A stretch of DNA of 19,881 nucleotides, from assembly GCA_934121905.1 (NCBI GenBank), contig CAKOVI010000015.1, forward strand, positions 1 through 19,881, given 5' to 3'. The position numbers were made by a program, and so were the translations under genes. Shown here one piece after another: positions 6,211-12,771 of this stretch; the first letter of the stretch is position 1; each line of letters opens with the position of its first letter. The notes below the pieces were generated by a model. That model was not told the DNA's origin. It saw only the letters and a list, made by a program, of their open reading frames with translations, and did no database searches. This DNA comes from an uncultured Clostridia bacterium. Lineage in GTDB: Bacteria; Bacillota; Clostridia; TANB77; CAG-508.

Positions 6211-7506
6211 CTAATTTCTCAAAAAGTATATTGTATTTATTTCTACTTTTGATGCAACATTTTGTATTTGTTTCTTTGTAACTTTGCTTATATTTTCTTT
6301 ATATTGGTCTATTGTTTCATTTGTATCTGTAAGTTCTTGACCTAAGAAATAAATAATTTCTGTATCTTGTTCATCATCAATAGTATTAATTTGTGAAATT
6401 ATGCCTTTTTTCTCATTTTGAATTTGCTCCTCTGTAAATTCTCCATTTTTTAAGTCCTCTATTTGTTTTCTAATTATATCTAAAGCTTTATCAAAATTTT
6501 CTATTTCAATTCCAGCATTTATAAATATATTGCTTTTATATCTTACATAACTTGAACTTGAAGTATATGCTAAACTTGCCTTTTCTCTTACGTTTTGAAA
6601 TAATTTTGAATTTGCACTTCCCCCTAGTAAGCTATTATATAGCATTGCTTCACATTTTAAGTTTTCATCTTTTAAATCTTCTTCATTAAATGTAATATCA
6701 CATCCAATTACAATTTTACCTTGTGCCACATCAAGTTTTTCCTCAACTTGTCTTTCTTGTGGCTCTTCTCTTGATACTATTTTATTTACTATGAAATTTG
6801 CATTCCTTTGGTTTAAATTACTTATGTGGAAATTTTTATTTATAATTTTTAGAGTATCTTCAATATCAACTTTTCCAGAAACAAAGATATCAATTTTACA
6901 TTCTTTTAGAAGATTTTGATAATACTCATATAAGGTTTTGCTATTGATTTTCTCTAAATCTTCTATATAACCATAATTGAAAAATCCAGCTGGCTCGTCT
7001 TTATACATTTCTTCTACACATCTTGACCTTGCATAAGCTGCTTTATTATCTTTTCTAGCTTCTATTCTTTGTTTTATGTTTTCTTTTTCTTGGTTTACGT
7101 ATTCTTCTTTAAATATTCCGTTTTCTAAATATGGATTAAACACTATTTCAGTTAGTTTTTCAATACTTTCTTTTAACATGTTTTCCCCTTGCTCAGGAAT
7201 GAAATCATCATTTAAACTTTCCAAATAAAATTTTATTACATGATTGTCTCCATTTTTGTTTAAGCCACAATCAAAATCTGCTCCATACATGCCTTCTAAA
7301 ATTTTACTTATTTCTTCTTGTGTAGGCATATTTTTAGTTCCTCTTCTTAGTACTGCAGCTAATACTGCATCATATGTTACGTATTTTCTTGATAGTGGTG
7401 TTGTTAAAAATATTGCTATTAGGTTTGTTTTGAATTTGTCTGTGTTTATGTTGTGTAATTTTATTCCTTGTTTGATTTCTTGTTTTTTGTATTCCAATTT
7501 TACCAT
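6211..7506 (-). CDS. M16-family peptidase homologue, YmfF-like (inactive partner)
   Basis: 431 residues, M16 fold throughout, for example YGADFDCGLNKNGDNHVIKF and the C-terminal half with LLGGSANSKLFQNVREKASL, which carries the conserved substrate-binding region of M16 proteins. The HxxEH zinc motif is absent (the region reads AVLAAVLRRGTKNMPT), so this subunit is expected to be non-catalytic and to complete the chamber of the adjacent HxxEH protein. It is first in a two-gene operon. The start is uncertain: the ATG at 7504-7506 touches the only SD-like AAAGGA, whereas a TTG at 7495-7497 lies 9 nt after it and may be the real initiation codon. Confidence 0.8.
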   Translation of the reverse strand: MVKLEYKKQEIKQGIKLHNINTDKFKTNLIAIFLTTPLSRKYVTYDAVLAAVLRRGTKNMPTQEEISKILEGMYGADFDCGLNKNGDNHVIKFYLESLNDDFIPEQGENMLKESIEKLTEIVFNPYLENGIFKEEYVNQEKENIKQRIEARKDNKAAYARSRCVEEMYKDEPAGFFNYGYIEDLEKINSKTLYEYYQNLLKECKIDIFVSGKVDIEDTLKIINKNFHISNLNQRNANFIVNKIVSREEPQERQVEEKLDVAQGKIVIGCDITFNEEDLKDENLKCEAMLYNSLLGGSANSKLFQNVREKASLAYTSSSSYVRYKSNIFINAGIEIENFDKALDIIRKQIEDLKNGEFTEEQIQNEKKGIISQINTIDDEQDTEIIYFLGQELTDTNETIDQYKENISKVTKKQIQNVASKVEINTIYFLRN

Positions 7507-7534
7507 TCCTTTCTTTTGGCTTTCGATATGTTTT

Positions 7535-7564
7535 AGTATACTACAAATTGCCTTTATTATTCAA
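7535..7564 (-). promoter_or_regulatory. Promoter of the M16 operon
   Basis: Minus strand -35 TTGAAT (7559-7564), 18-bp spacer, -10 TATACT (7535-7540), about 30 nt before the first gene. A large palindromic repeat starts 20 bp upstream. Confidence 0.6.
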
Positions 7565-7584
7565 GTATTTTTTTTGCTCCATTT

Positions 7585-7677
7585 GCTCCATTGGGACCGG
7601 GTCTTTTTGGGACATTTCAAAATGTCCCAAAAAGACCCGGTCCCAATGGAGCACTTTTCGCGAAAAGAACCGTCCCC
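7585..7677. repeat. Long palindromic repeat of the GGGACCG family
   Basis: 7585-7616 and 7621-7652 are perfect 32-bp inverted arms around a 4-nt loop (TCAA), with GGGACCGGGTC at the core. Directly after it, 7654-7677 holds a further half-unit (TTTTCGCGAAAAGAACCGTC). These lie between the M16 promoter and the rpsU terminator. Related palindromes occur at 9206-9266 and 10910-11005. Confidence 0.9.
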
Positions 7678-7689
7678 AATGCAAAAAAA

Positions 7690-7728
7690 AATACCAAAAC
7701 AGTACTTCTCTAGTACCATTTTGGTATT
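7690..7728 (-). terminator. Intrinsic terminator of rpsU
   Basis: AATACCAAAA (7690-7699) pairs with TTTTGGTATT (7719-7728), extended inward by GTACT/AGTAC around a CA/CA internal loop. On the minus strand a run of eight T follows. It starts 10 bp after the rpsU stop codon. Confidence 0.8.
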
Positions 7729-7737
7729 CTATATTAA

Positions 7738-7908
7738 TTAAAATTTTCTTTTTCTTGCTGCTTCTGATTTTTTCTTTCTCTTTACGCTAGGTTTTTCATA
7801 ATGCTCTCTTTTACGAACTTCTTGAAGCACACCATTTCTAGCGCATTGTCTTTTAAATCTTTTAAGCGCATCTTCTATATTACCATTATTAACTTTTATT
7901 TCTGACAT
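7738..7908 (-). CDS. rpsU: 30S ribosomal protein S21
   Basis: 56 residues, the usual length for bacterial S21. It begins MSEIKVNNGNIEDALKRFKR, continues with CARNGVLQEVRKREHYEKPS and ends in the family's basic tail KRKKKSEAARKRKF. ATG 7906-7908 is preceded by AAGGGGGG with 8 nt spacing. S21 is a component of the small subunit near the anti-Shine-Dalgarno end of 16S rRNA. It has its own strong promoter and terminator, so it is a monocistronic unit; in many firmicutes it neighbours yqeY or M16 genes. Confidence 0.95.
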   Translation of the reverse strand: MSEIKVNNGNIEDALKRFKRQCARNGVLQEVRKREHYEKPSVKRKKKSEAARKRKF

Positions 7909-7999
7909 TATTTATTCCCCCCTTCCGGTCATACATGAATGTATGTGGGATTCTTTCTAATAGGCTTTTTATCTACCTCTTTACCCGATATACCTATAT

Positions 8000-8029
8000 A
8001 TTATACTCTATTGGATTAGGGGTTGTCAA
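8000..8029 (-). promoter_or_regulatory. Strong promoter of rpsU
   Basis: Minus strand -35 TTGACA (8024-8029), 18-bp spacer, -10 TATAAT (8000-8005): both hexamers match consensus. About 85 nt of leader follow. The decayed ATPase copy ends 31 bp upstream of the -35 box. Confidence 0.8.
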
Positions 8030-8060
8030 GGGCTATATGGTAAAATTCACCAGAATATTT

Positions 8061-8371
8061 TTAAATTTCTTGAACATAAATCTCATTTCCCGCAACTACA
8101 ATTGTATATTTTCTTAGCCCATCTATGTCTTTTATCTCTTCAAATTCAGAATATCTTTCAATTTGCTCTCTTGCCTCACTTTGTTTATCTTCTAATTTTG
8201 CTTTTTCTCCCTTTTTTATATCTACCATTATTGCTTTATAGCCTTTGCTTCTATTAGACTTCCTGTCATTTCTTCAACAGTTTGATCTTGATTTATATAA
8301 AATTCCAGTCCATATGTATTTTTAAATAAAAGTTCAAATTCGTCTGCTTTATTTTTATCATAATAATTTTC
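8061..8371 (-). pseudogene. Remnant of a second AAA-ATPase/PD-(D/E)XK gene
   Basis: Fragments align in order with the gene at 915-2597. From the 5' side: ENYYDKNKADEFELLFKNTY (residues ~58-78 of the intact protein), fused to GLEFYINQDQTVEEMT (~126-142), then after a frameshift KSNRSKGYKAIMVDIKKGEK and the C-terminal stretch EAREQIERYSEF ... RKYTIVVAGNEIYVQEI and stop. Two large internal deletions and a loss of 9 bases at the nuclease motif (VEFKYIKKG becomes VDIKKG) remove both ATPase motifs and the E-x-K catalytic signature. The C-terminal 60 codons are still close to the intact copy. It lies just upstream of the rpsU promoter. Confidence 0.85.
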
Positions 8372-8374
8372 TAT

Positions 8375-8421
8375 GTTTTACTAAATATAAAATAAAATAG
8401 CAATACCTGAATTGCTATTTT
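8375..8421 (-). repeat. Hairpin and promoter remnant of the decayed ATPase cassette
   Basis: AAAATAGCAAT (8394-8404) and ATTGCTATTTT (8411-8421) form an 11-bp hairpin like that at 2648-2676. The -35-like TTGCTA (8398-8403) is followed after exactly 17 bp by TAAAAC (8375-8380), a degraded version of the intact copy's TACAAT. The whole upstream module is therefore homologous in the two copies. The hairpin may also terminate the gene that stops at 8445 on the minus strand. Confidence 0.7.
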
Positions 8422-8444
8422 TCACACATTGTTAAATCTATTTC

Positions 8445-9182
8445 TTATCTTTCTATCGCTTTATTTTCCAACAACTTATTTTTCCCAAAATTATTAGGTA
8501 CAACCGGACATTTACATTTTGGTATAAATGATTCTATACTCCTATGGTCATCAAATAAAACTTGTCCTAAATCATAAATATTAAATCTAGTGAATGTGTC
8601 AATATCCATCCCTTGTTTATCATAAATATCAAAAATTTCTTCTCCTACTTCGTGAATAACTGCAATTGCATTTTTAACTTCTTCTAAATTAACATCATTA
8701 TTTCTACGTATTCTTGGAAATTTATTTCTAAATTCATAATCTAAGATAAGGCAAGCTTCCCAATCTCTAGGTCTTTTTCCACCTTTTTGGTCAATTCCTT
8801 CAACTAATTCTTTAGTGACCTTTTGAAGTTCTATTCTCATTCCTGGATTTTGATGATTGTTATAAACCGCTAAAGTTCCTACAAATGGGGCAGCAAAGTA
8901 TTTTGGTGAGACACTATGTATTACAAATTCCATGTTTTCGTCTTTTCTCTTTTGTTCTTTCATGTATTTTTTTAATGAAATTATATCCTTAAATGAACCT
9001 TGCGGCATATTAAGTTCAGAACCTATTTTGTGTCCTCCCCTAACTCTCCAGATTTGTTCTGCCTCTTCTTTTTTTATTAGTGCCTTTTCGTCTAGATTTT
9101 CGACCTTGTCCACAAATACACAATCAACTGTTAACCTTGGAAAGTTTTCCTGTAAAAAACGCAATCCATCTAATTTTTTCAT
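8445..9182 (-). CDS. Protein of unknown function in the radical SAM/peptide operon
   Basis: 245 residues from the ATG at 9180-9182. An ATG 9 bases earlier (9189-9191) directly abuts the SD AAAGGA, so the internal one, 8 nt after it, is preferred. I do not recognise the family with confidence. Visible features: a soluble protein without membrane segments; RVRGGHKIGSELNMPQGSF (~47-65), VIHSVSPKYFAAPFVGTLAV (~87-106) and KGGKRPRDWEACLILDYEF (~133-151) look like conserved motifs; a PKCKCP pair of cysteines is near the C-terminus. The order of motifs faintly recalls ATP-grasp-like domains, but no definite nucleotide-binding signature is seen. It is the last gene after Nudix, radical SAM and the 24-residue peptide, so a role in handling the modified peptide or its product is inferred only from position. 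Confidence 0.7.
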   Translation of the reverse strand: MKKLDGLRFLQENFPRLTVDCVFVDKVENLDEKALIKKEEAEQIWRVRGGHKIGSELNMPQGSFKDIISLKKYMKEQKRKDENMEFVIHSVSPKYFAAPFVGTLAVYNNHQNPGMRIELQKVTKELVEGIDQKGGKRPRDWEACLILDYEFRNKFPRIRRNNDVNLEEVKNAIAVIHEVGEEIFDIYDKQGMDIDTFTRFNIYDLGQVLFDDHRSIESFIPKCKCPVVPNNFGKNKLLENKAIER

Positions 9183-9205
9183 ATTTGACATCCTTTCTTA
9201 TTTTT

Positions 9206-9266
9206 GTTCTTTTGGGACCGGTTCTTTTTAGAACAATGTTCTAAAAAGAACCGGTCCCAAAAGGAC
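9206..9266. repeat. Palindromic GGGACCG-family repeat between peptide and unknown gene
   Basis: Arms 9206-9234 and 9238-9266 match at 28 of 29 positions with a 3-nt centre; the core is GGGACCGGTTC. It fills the gap between the stop of the 24-residue peptide and the RBS of the next gene, so in the transcript it forms a strong hairpin that could stabilise the peptide mRNA or reduce downstream transcription. Confidence 0.9.
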
Positions 9267-9269
9267 AAA

Positions 9270-9344
9270 CTATCCACACATTCTGCATGTAATTATTTTT
9301 TTAGTGTCAGCATTGTTTTGAACGTTTTTAACATCTTTGTTCAT
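9270..9344 (-). CDS. Short peptide ending in CRMCG, candidate RiPP precursor
   Basis: 24 residues, ATG 9342-9344 with a strong AGGAGG 7 nt upstream, stop TAG at 9270-9272. It starts MNKDVKNVQNNADTKK, a polar leader-like part, and ends IITCRMCG, a C-x-x-C core with C-terminal Gly. It lies 69 nt after a radical SAM/SPASM gene, the standard position for a precursor of a radical-SAM-modified peptide. It is too short to be found by usual gene callers. Support: very good RBS, operonic position and cysteine-bearing end. Against: no relatives could be checked, and no leader-binding domain (RRE) or protease gene is visible nearby. The Cys residues would be the expected sites of thioether or similar modification. 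Confidence 0.65.
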   Translation of the reverse strand: MNKDVKNVQNNADTKKIITCRMCG

Positions 9345-9413
9345 AATCTTGCCTCCTTTTAATATATGTTAATTGCAACCGAAATTGCAAATTTAATAAC
9401 ATCTGGTTAAAGT

Positions 9414-10406
9414 TTAATTTGCCAAACACAATGGGTCCTCAGCAAATAATGATTTTTTTAGTGCTAATGCTGATGCTCTACATCCTCCACAAATCATTTT
9501 ATATGTACATTTATTGCATTTTCCCTCAAGTTTATTCTTATATTCTCTTAAGTCGATAAATAATTTATTGTTCTTAAGAATTTCATCTAAAGGCTTATCT
9601 TTTATATTATCTGCAAATTTTGGGATATATGAACATGCACCAACATTTCCTTTATAATCTATATAAATTATCTCATCTCCTGCCTGACATCCTGCATAGA
9701 TTTTGCTTAAGTCATCATTTTTTATATCTATTCCCCATATTTCCGAAAAAATTGGAATTAATAGTGGATCTCCTGTTCTGAATTTTACATTTAATTTTCT
9801 ACAATTCCTAATTAATTCTCTTATTATATTTTTATATTCGTCATTTGATAAAACCATATCTTTATTTGCATTTCCCGCAACTATTACCCTTCTTACATTA
9901 AATTCTTTTGCCCCCATTTTTGCTACTAAATTTAATAGTTCTATAGCATCTTTTGCTGTTTCTTTTGATAAAGTATATTTAATTGCATATTTTATGTTAT
10001 TTTTATTAAGTACAGGCAATATGTCAATAACTTTTTTAAAAGCTCCTTTTTTTCTCCTAAATTTATCATGTGTTTCTTCTAAGCCATCTAAACTAATTGA
10101 TAATTTTATGTTTTTATATGTAGAAAGTTTCTTACATTTTTCTTCATTTAATAACGTCCCATTTGTGGTTATTACTATGTCTTCAAATTTTTCAGCATAA
10201 TCTAAAATTTCAAATATGTCGTCTCGTAAAAACGGCTCTCCACCAGACAAATTTAGCATTGTTATGCCATTATACCAACATTCTGCAAGTAAACTTTTTG
10301 CTTCTTTTAACGATAATTTTTCATTATCATTTTTTTCTGATACTCTACAGTGTTTGCAATTTAGATTGCATTCATTGTTTATATCCCACTGGGCTATTGT
10401 TGCCAT
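9414..10406 (-). CDS. Radical SAM / SPASM-domain protein (peptide-modifying type)
   Basis: 330 residues. The radical SAM cluster motif CxxxCxxC is CNLNCKHC (Cys13, 17, 20), followed by NLSGGEPFLR (GGEP at 55-58) and TTNGTLLN. The C-terminal SPASM region has seven cysteines at about 240, 258, 297, 300, 306, 309 and 327, with CNKCTYKMICGGCRASAL as its core, so it should bind one or two auxiliary 4Fe-4S clusters. This architecture is shared by maturases of ribosomally made peptides and by anaerobic sulfatase activators; no sulfatase is nearby but a tiny Cys-containing ORF follows directly. ATG 10404-10406 has AGGAGG 9 nt upstream. The start overlaps the 3' end of the Nudix gene by 35 nt, indicating coupled translation. 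Product unknown. Confidence 0.85.
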   Translation of the reverse strand: MATIAQWDINNECNLNCKHCRVSEKNDNEKLSLKEAKSLLAECWYNGITMLNLSGGEPFLRDDIFEILDYAEKFEDIVITTNGTLLNEEKCKKLSTYKNIKLSISLDGLEETHDKFRRKKGAFKKVIDILPVLNKNNIKYAIKYTLSKETAKDAIELLNLVAKMGAKEFNVRRVIVAGNANKDMVLSNDEYKNIIRELIRNCRKLNVKFRTGDPLLIPIFSEIWGIDIKNDDLSKIYAGCQAGDEIIYIDYKGNVGACSYIPKFADNIKDKPLDEILKNNKLFIDLREYKNKLEGKCNKCTYKMICGGCRASALALKKSLFAEDPLCLAN

Positions 10407-10815
10407 ATAAAATTTCCTCCTTTATGTATTTTTCAAATATTTTAAATGCTTCTGTTTGCTTGTCATAAAATTCGTTTTCTTGGATTAAATCATTTATTTC
10501 TTCTAAAGTATACCAATATACATTTTCTACTTCTTCTTTTTGTAAAGATAATTTTGATACATCTATTTCTTTTTGAACATAATATAAATTATATATTACT
10601 TTGTCTATTTCTATTTTATATATTAATTTTAATTCCTGTTTTTCTACATTGAGACTTATTTCTTCCTTTATTTCACGTATTGCTCCTTGTTTTGCTTCTT
10701 CTCCTACTAAAGTATGTCCACTTGTTATTCCATATTTTCCACCTTTTGATTGACTTCTTTTTTGTATTAATAATTTATTTTGTTGATTCTTTATACAAAT
10801 TGTTACTACCTGCAT
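10372..10815 (-). CDS. Nudix hydrolase
   Basis: 147 residues. The Nudix box GX5EX7REUXEEXGU is seen as G33-HTLVG-E39 ... R47-E48-IK-E51-E52-I, the acidic residues being metal ligands; the final Gly position is Ser. QKRSQSKGGKYGITSGH before it is the common lead-in of IDI/YfcD-like Nudix proteins. It hydrolyses a nucleoside-diphosphate-linked substrate, identity not predictable. ATG 10813-10815 has GAGGT 5 nt upstream. First gene of the operon with the radical SAM gene, which overlaps it; whether the enzyme has anything to do with the peptide or is simply co-transcribed is unknown. Confidence 0.85.
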   Translation of the reverse strand: MQVVTICIKNQQNKLLIQKRSQSKGGKYGITSGHTLVGEEAKQGAIREIKEEISLNVEKQELKLIYKIEIDKVIYNLYYVQKEIDVSKLSLQKEEVENVYWYTLEEINDLIQENEFYDKQTEAFKIFEKYIKEEILYGNNSPVGYKQ

Positions 10816-10842
10816 ATATACCTCTTTTTTCTCATTTGTATT

Positions 10843-10848
10843 ATTATA
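10843..10848 (-). promoter_or_regulatory. Possible -10 box of the Nudix-radical SAM operon
   Basis: A consensus TATAAT on the minus strand lies about 28 nt before the Nudix start. No convincing -35 box is found 16-18 bp upstream. Confidence 0.35.
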
Positions 10849-10909
10849 TGCAAGTAATTTTGATTTATGACTTTTTTCTAATTATGGATGCATCTTTTTT
10901 TATAAAAGA

Positions 10910-11005
10910 ACCGTTTCTTTTCACGAAATGAAACAATCTTTTTGCGAAAAGAAACGGTCCCAATTGAAAAAGAAACAAACTTTTCGCAAAAGGAAACGGT
11001 CCCAA
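10910..11005. repeat. Imperfect GGGACCG-family repeats
   Basis: ACCGTTTCTTTTC (10910-10922) is inverted at 10946-10958 (GAAAAGAAACGGT). The segment GCGAAAAGAAACGGTCCCAA (10944-10963) is repeated directly as GCAAAAGGAAACGGTCCCAA (10986-11005). The core matches the palindromes at 7585-7677 and 9206-9266. They fill the gap between the Nudix operon and the SSB-like gene. Confidence 0.85.
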
Positions 11006-11012
11006 CCAAAAA

Positions 11013-11034
11013 AAGAGCTATATTACAAGCTCTT
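11013..11034 (-). terminator. Intrinsic terminator of the SSB-like gene
   Basis: AAGAGCT (11013-11019) pairs with AGCTCTT (11028-11034), loop 8 nt; on the minus strand it is followed by a run of T. It begins about 29 bp after the stop codon of the SSB-like gene. Confidence 0.8.
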
Positions 11035-11062
11035 CTTATATATTATACCCTTTTACTTTCAA

Positions 11063-11788
11063 CTACATTGCTTCATCTACGGCTTCTTGGTTCTCATCTG
11101 AATTGTCATTTTCTTTAACAACTTCTAAGCTACCAACAGAAACTTCATAAGCAACTTTTTTAACAATAGTTCCATCTTCATATTTCTTTTCATAATTTCT
11201 AGATTGAATTCTACCTACTATTTTAACTTCTGTTCCAACTTCTAAGTTTTGGCAAAATCTAGCATTTCTTCCCCATGCTATTGATGGAATATAATCTGAT
11301 TTATTGTATGCTCTGTTTACTGCTAATAATATATCTGCAATTTCTCTTCCAAATGGTGTTTGTCTGTAAATTGGTTTTTTACAAATATATCCAACCAATA
11401 CAACTTCATTAGTTATTGTATCTTTTTTAGCAAATTCATTTGCAACTTCTGTTTCATCTTCACTTGTTTCTTCTTGAACAGGTTCTTCAAGTTTTTCGAT
11501 GTCTTTTGCAAATACTGTAAGTATTAATCTATTTTTTTCATTTTCATAACTGTTGTATGATCTAAATTGTCCTTTTATTAATAATTTTGTTCCAATTGCC
11601 ATCATGTCGTCATTTATTAGTCTTTCTGAAACTGTTACAGGAATTATATCTGCATTTCCACTTAAACGTGGTGTTGAAAGATCAAATGAATAAAATCTTT
11701 CTCCATAAATTTCATGACTGAATTTTTTTTCAGATGTTACCTTTCCTACTAGTGTTAAGTAGTTGTTTTCTAAATAATTTGTATCCAA
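11063..11788 (-). CDS. Single-stranded DNA-binding protein with two OB domains
   Basis: 241 residues, about 1.5 times the usual SSB. Two OB-fold units are visible. The first (~8-100) starts NYLTLVGKVTSEKKF and ends RLILTVFAKDIEKLEE. The second (~124-225) starts NEVVLVGYICKKPIYRQTPF and contains ADILLAVNRAYNKSDYIPSI, AWGRNARFC and VEVGTEVKIVGRIQSRNYEK-like text typical of SSB (actual start LEVGTEVKIVGRIQSRNYEK). An acidic linker (EPVQEETSEDETEVANE) joins them. The C-terminus is acidic but ends DEAM, lacking the classical DDDIPF partner-binding tip. Initiation is at TTG (11786-11788) with GGGAGG 8 nt upstream. It has its own promoter and terminator. It may be an accessory SSB rather than the replicative one, since it is not between rpsF and rpsR. 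Confidence 0.8.
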   Translation of the reverse strand: MDTNYLENNYLTLVGKVTSEKKFSHEIYGERFYSFDLSTPRLSGNADIIPVTVSERLINDDMMAIGTKLLIKGQFRSYNSYENEKNRLILTVFAKDIEKLEEPVQEETSEDETEVANEFAKKDTITNEVVLVGYICKKPIYRQTPFGREIADILLAVNRAYNKSDYIPSIAWGRNARFCQNLEVGTEVKIVGRIQSRNYEKKYEDGTIVKKVAYEVSVGSLEVVKENDNSDENQEAVDEAM

Positions 11789-11865
11789 TTTTTATTCCTC
11801 CCTATTTCTTTTTTGGATTTATCTAGAGTGCCTTTTTTATTTTGGTCTCAAATCTCACTTTCCCT

Positions 11866-11894
11866 ATTATACAACACTTTTTAGGTTTTGTCTA
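11866..11894 (-). promoter_or_regulatory. Promoter of the SSB-like gene
   Basis: Minus strand -35 TAGACA (11889-11894), 17-bp spacer, -10 TATAAT (11866-11871). About 70 nt leader follows. Confidence 0.7.
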
Positions 11895-11913
11895 CATAAA
11901 GAGTTAATTTTTT

Positions 11914-12426
11914 CTAAATTTTTTGTAATATTTCCCCATAAATGGCTAAAATTGTGAATATTATGAGAATATTATAGAATTTATTTACATTATTTTTCTC
12001 AATTTTTATATTAAATTCTTGTTCATCAATCATTTTTTCATTAATTTGTTTTATACTTCTTTGTATACAAAGCAACATATTTTCATCTTTTATACTTGAA
12101 ATTGTTATTGTTGCCTTTGCATTAAAACCATATGTAATAATATTTGTCCTTATATTTTTTAATAATGATAAATTATTTTTTATATCGGAATTTATTATAA
12201 TATAGTGTGATTTATTTATAATATCTTCTAAGTATTTTGAAACTTTTAATAGGTATTCAATATTTTCATTTACAACCAGAATATCAAATTTAATGTTTTT
12301 AATGTTTTCTATGCTTTTTTTATTAATATTTACTATCTCAAATTTATTTGTTTTTGAATTTTTTGTAATAGTATTTTTTATGAAGTTACTATCATTTTCC
12401 TTTGAAATTATTCCAATAAAAGGCAT
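11914..12426 (-). CDS. Hypothetical protein, Mur-ligase-like fragment pattern
   Basis: 170 residues, very Asn/Ile/Lys rich. ATG 12424-12426 has AGAGAGG upstream. The central part NIITYGFNAKATITISSI resembles the loop found in Mur ligase-related proteins, but no P-loop or other ligase motif is present, so catalytic activity is not expected. The last ~20 residues (FYNILIIFTILAIYGEIL) form a likely membrane-anchoring helix. It lies 73 bp after the small membrane protein gene and before the SSB-like gene. Function not recognised. Confidence 0.6.
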   Translation of the reverse strand: MPFIGIISKENDSNFIKNTITKNSKTNKFEIVNINKKSIENIKNIKFDILVVNENIEYLLKVSKYLEDIINKSHYIIINSDIKNNLSLLKNIRTNIITYGFNAKATITISSIKDENMLLCIQRSIKQINEKMIDEQEFNIKIEKNNVNKFYNILIIFTILAIYGEILQKI

Positions 12427-12499
12427 CTTAATTCCTCTCTAAAATTAAAATTGTAATTTATATTTTAATTATATCCTTTAAAATAAATATTTATACCTA

Positions 12500-12712
12500 T
12501 TATTTACTATTATTTTCCATGTTTTCAGTTTGAATGTTATTAAGTTCATTTGTAATATTGATATTTTGCTCTACATTTGCTGATGTTTGCTTAGTATCCA
12601 ATATATCTGTATTTAAAATATATGACATAAAAAAAAGTGTAACTATTGTTAAAATTGATACAACATATGCATAAACCTTTTCTTTATTTATAACAAAAAA
12701 CATATTTTTCAA
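12500..12712 (-). CDS. Small membrane protein of unknown function
   Basis: 70 residues if started at TTG 12710-12712, which is 8 nt after a GGAGG. A longer reading from 12727 would begin within the SD itself, so it is rejected. One membrane helix (VYAYVVSILTIVTLFFMSYIL) follows a short basic N-terminus, and a polar Asn/Gln/Thr-rich tail would be outside the cell. It sits directly after the tsf terminator, whose 3' arm includes its SD sequence. I do not recognise it. Confidence 0.55.
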   Translation of the reverse strand: MKNMFFVINKEKVYAYVVSILTIVTLFFMSYILNTDILDTKQTSANVEQNINITNELNNIQTENMENNSK

Positions 12713-12721
12713 GAAAAAAAC

Positions 12722-12763
12722 CTCCAATAATAATCTTATCTAATTATATGATTATTGTTGGAG
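12722..12763 (-). terminator. Intrinsic terminator of tsf that also contains the next gene's SD
   Basis: CTCCAATAATAATC (12722-12735) pairs with GATTATTGTTGGAG (12750-12763), one G-T wobble in 14 bp, and is followed on the minus strand by a run of seven T. The GGAGG used by the gene starting at 12712 is the 3' end of the stem. Confidence 0.85.
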
Positions 12764-12771
12764 TAAAATGA

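Noticed and set aside
10910..11005. Repeats at 10910-11005 as a CRISPR array
   Set aside because: Only two direct units with inverted relatives elsewhere, no regular spacers and no cas genes.
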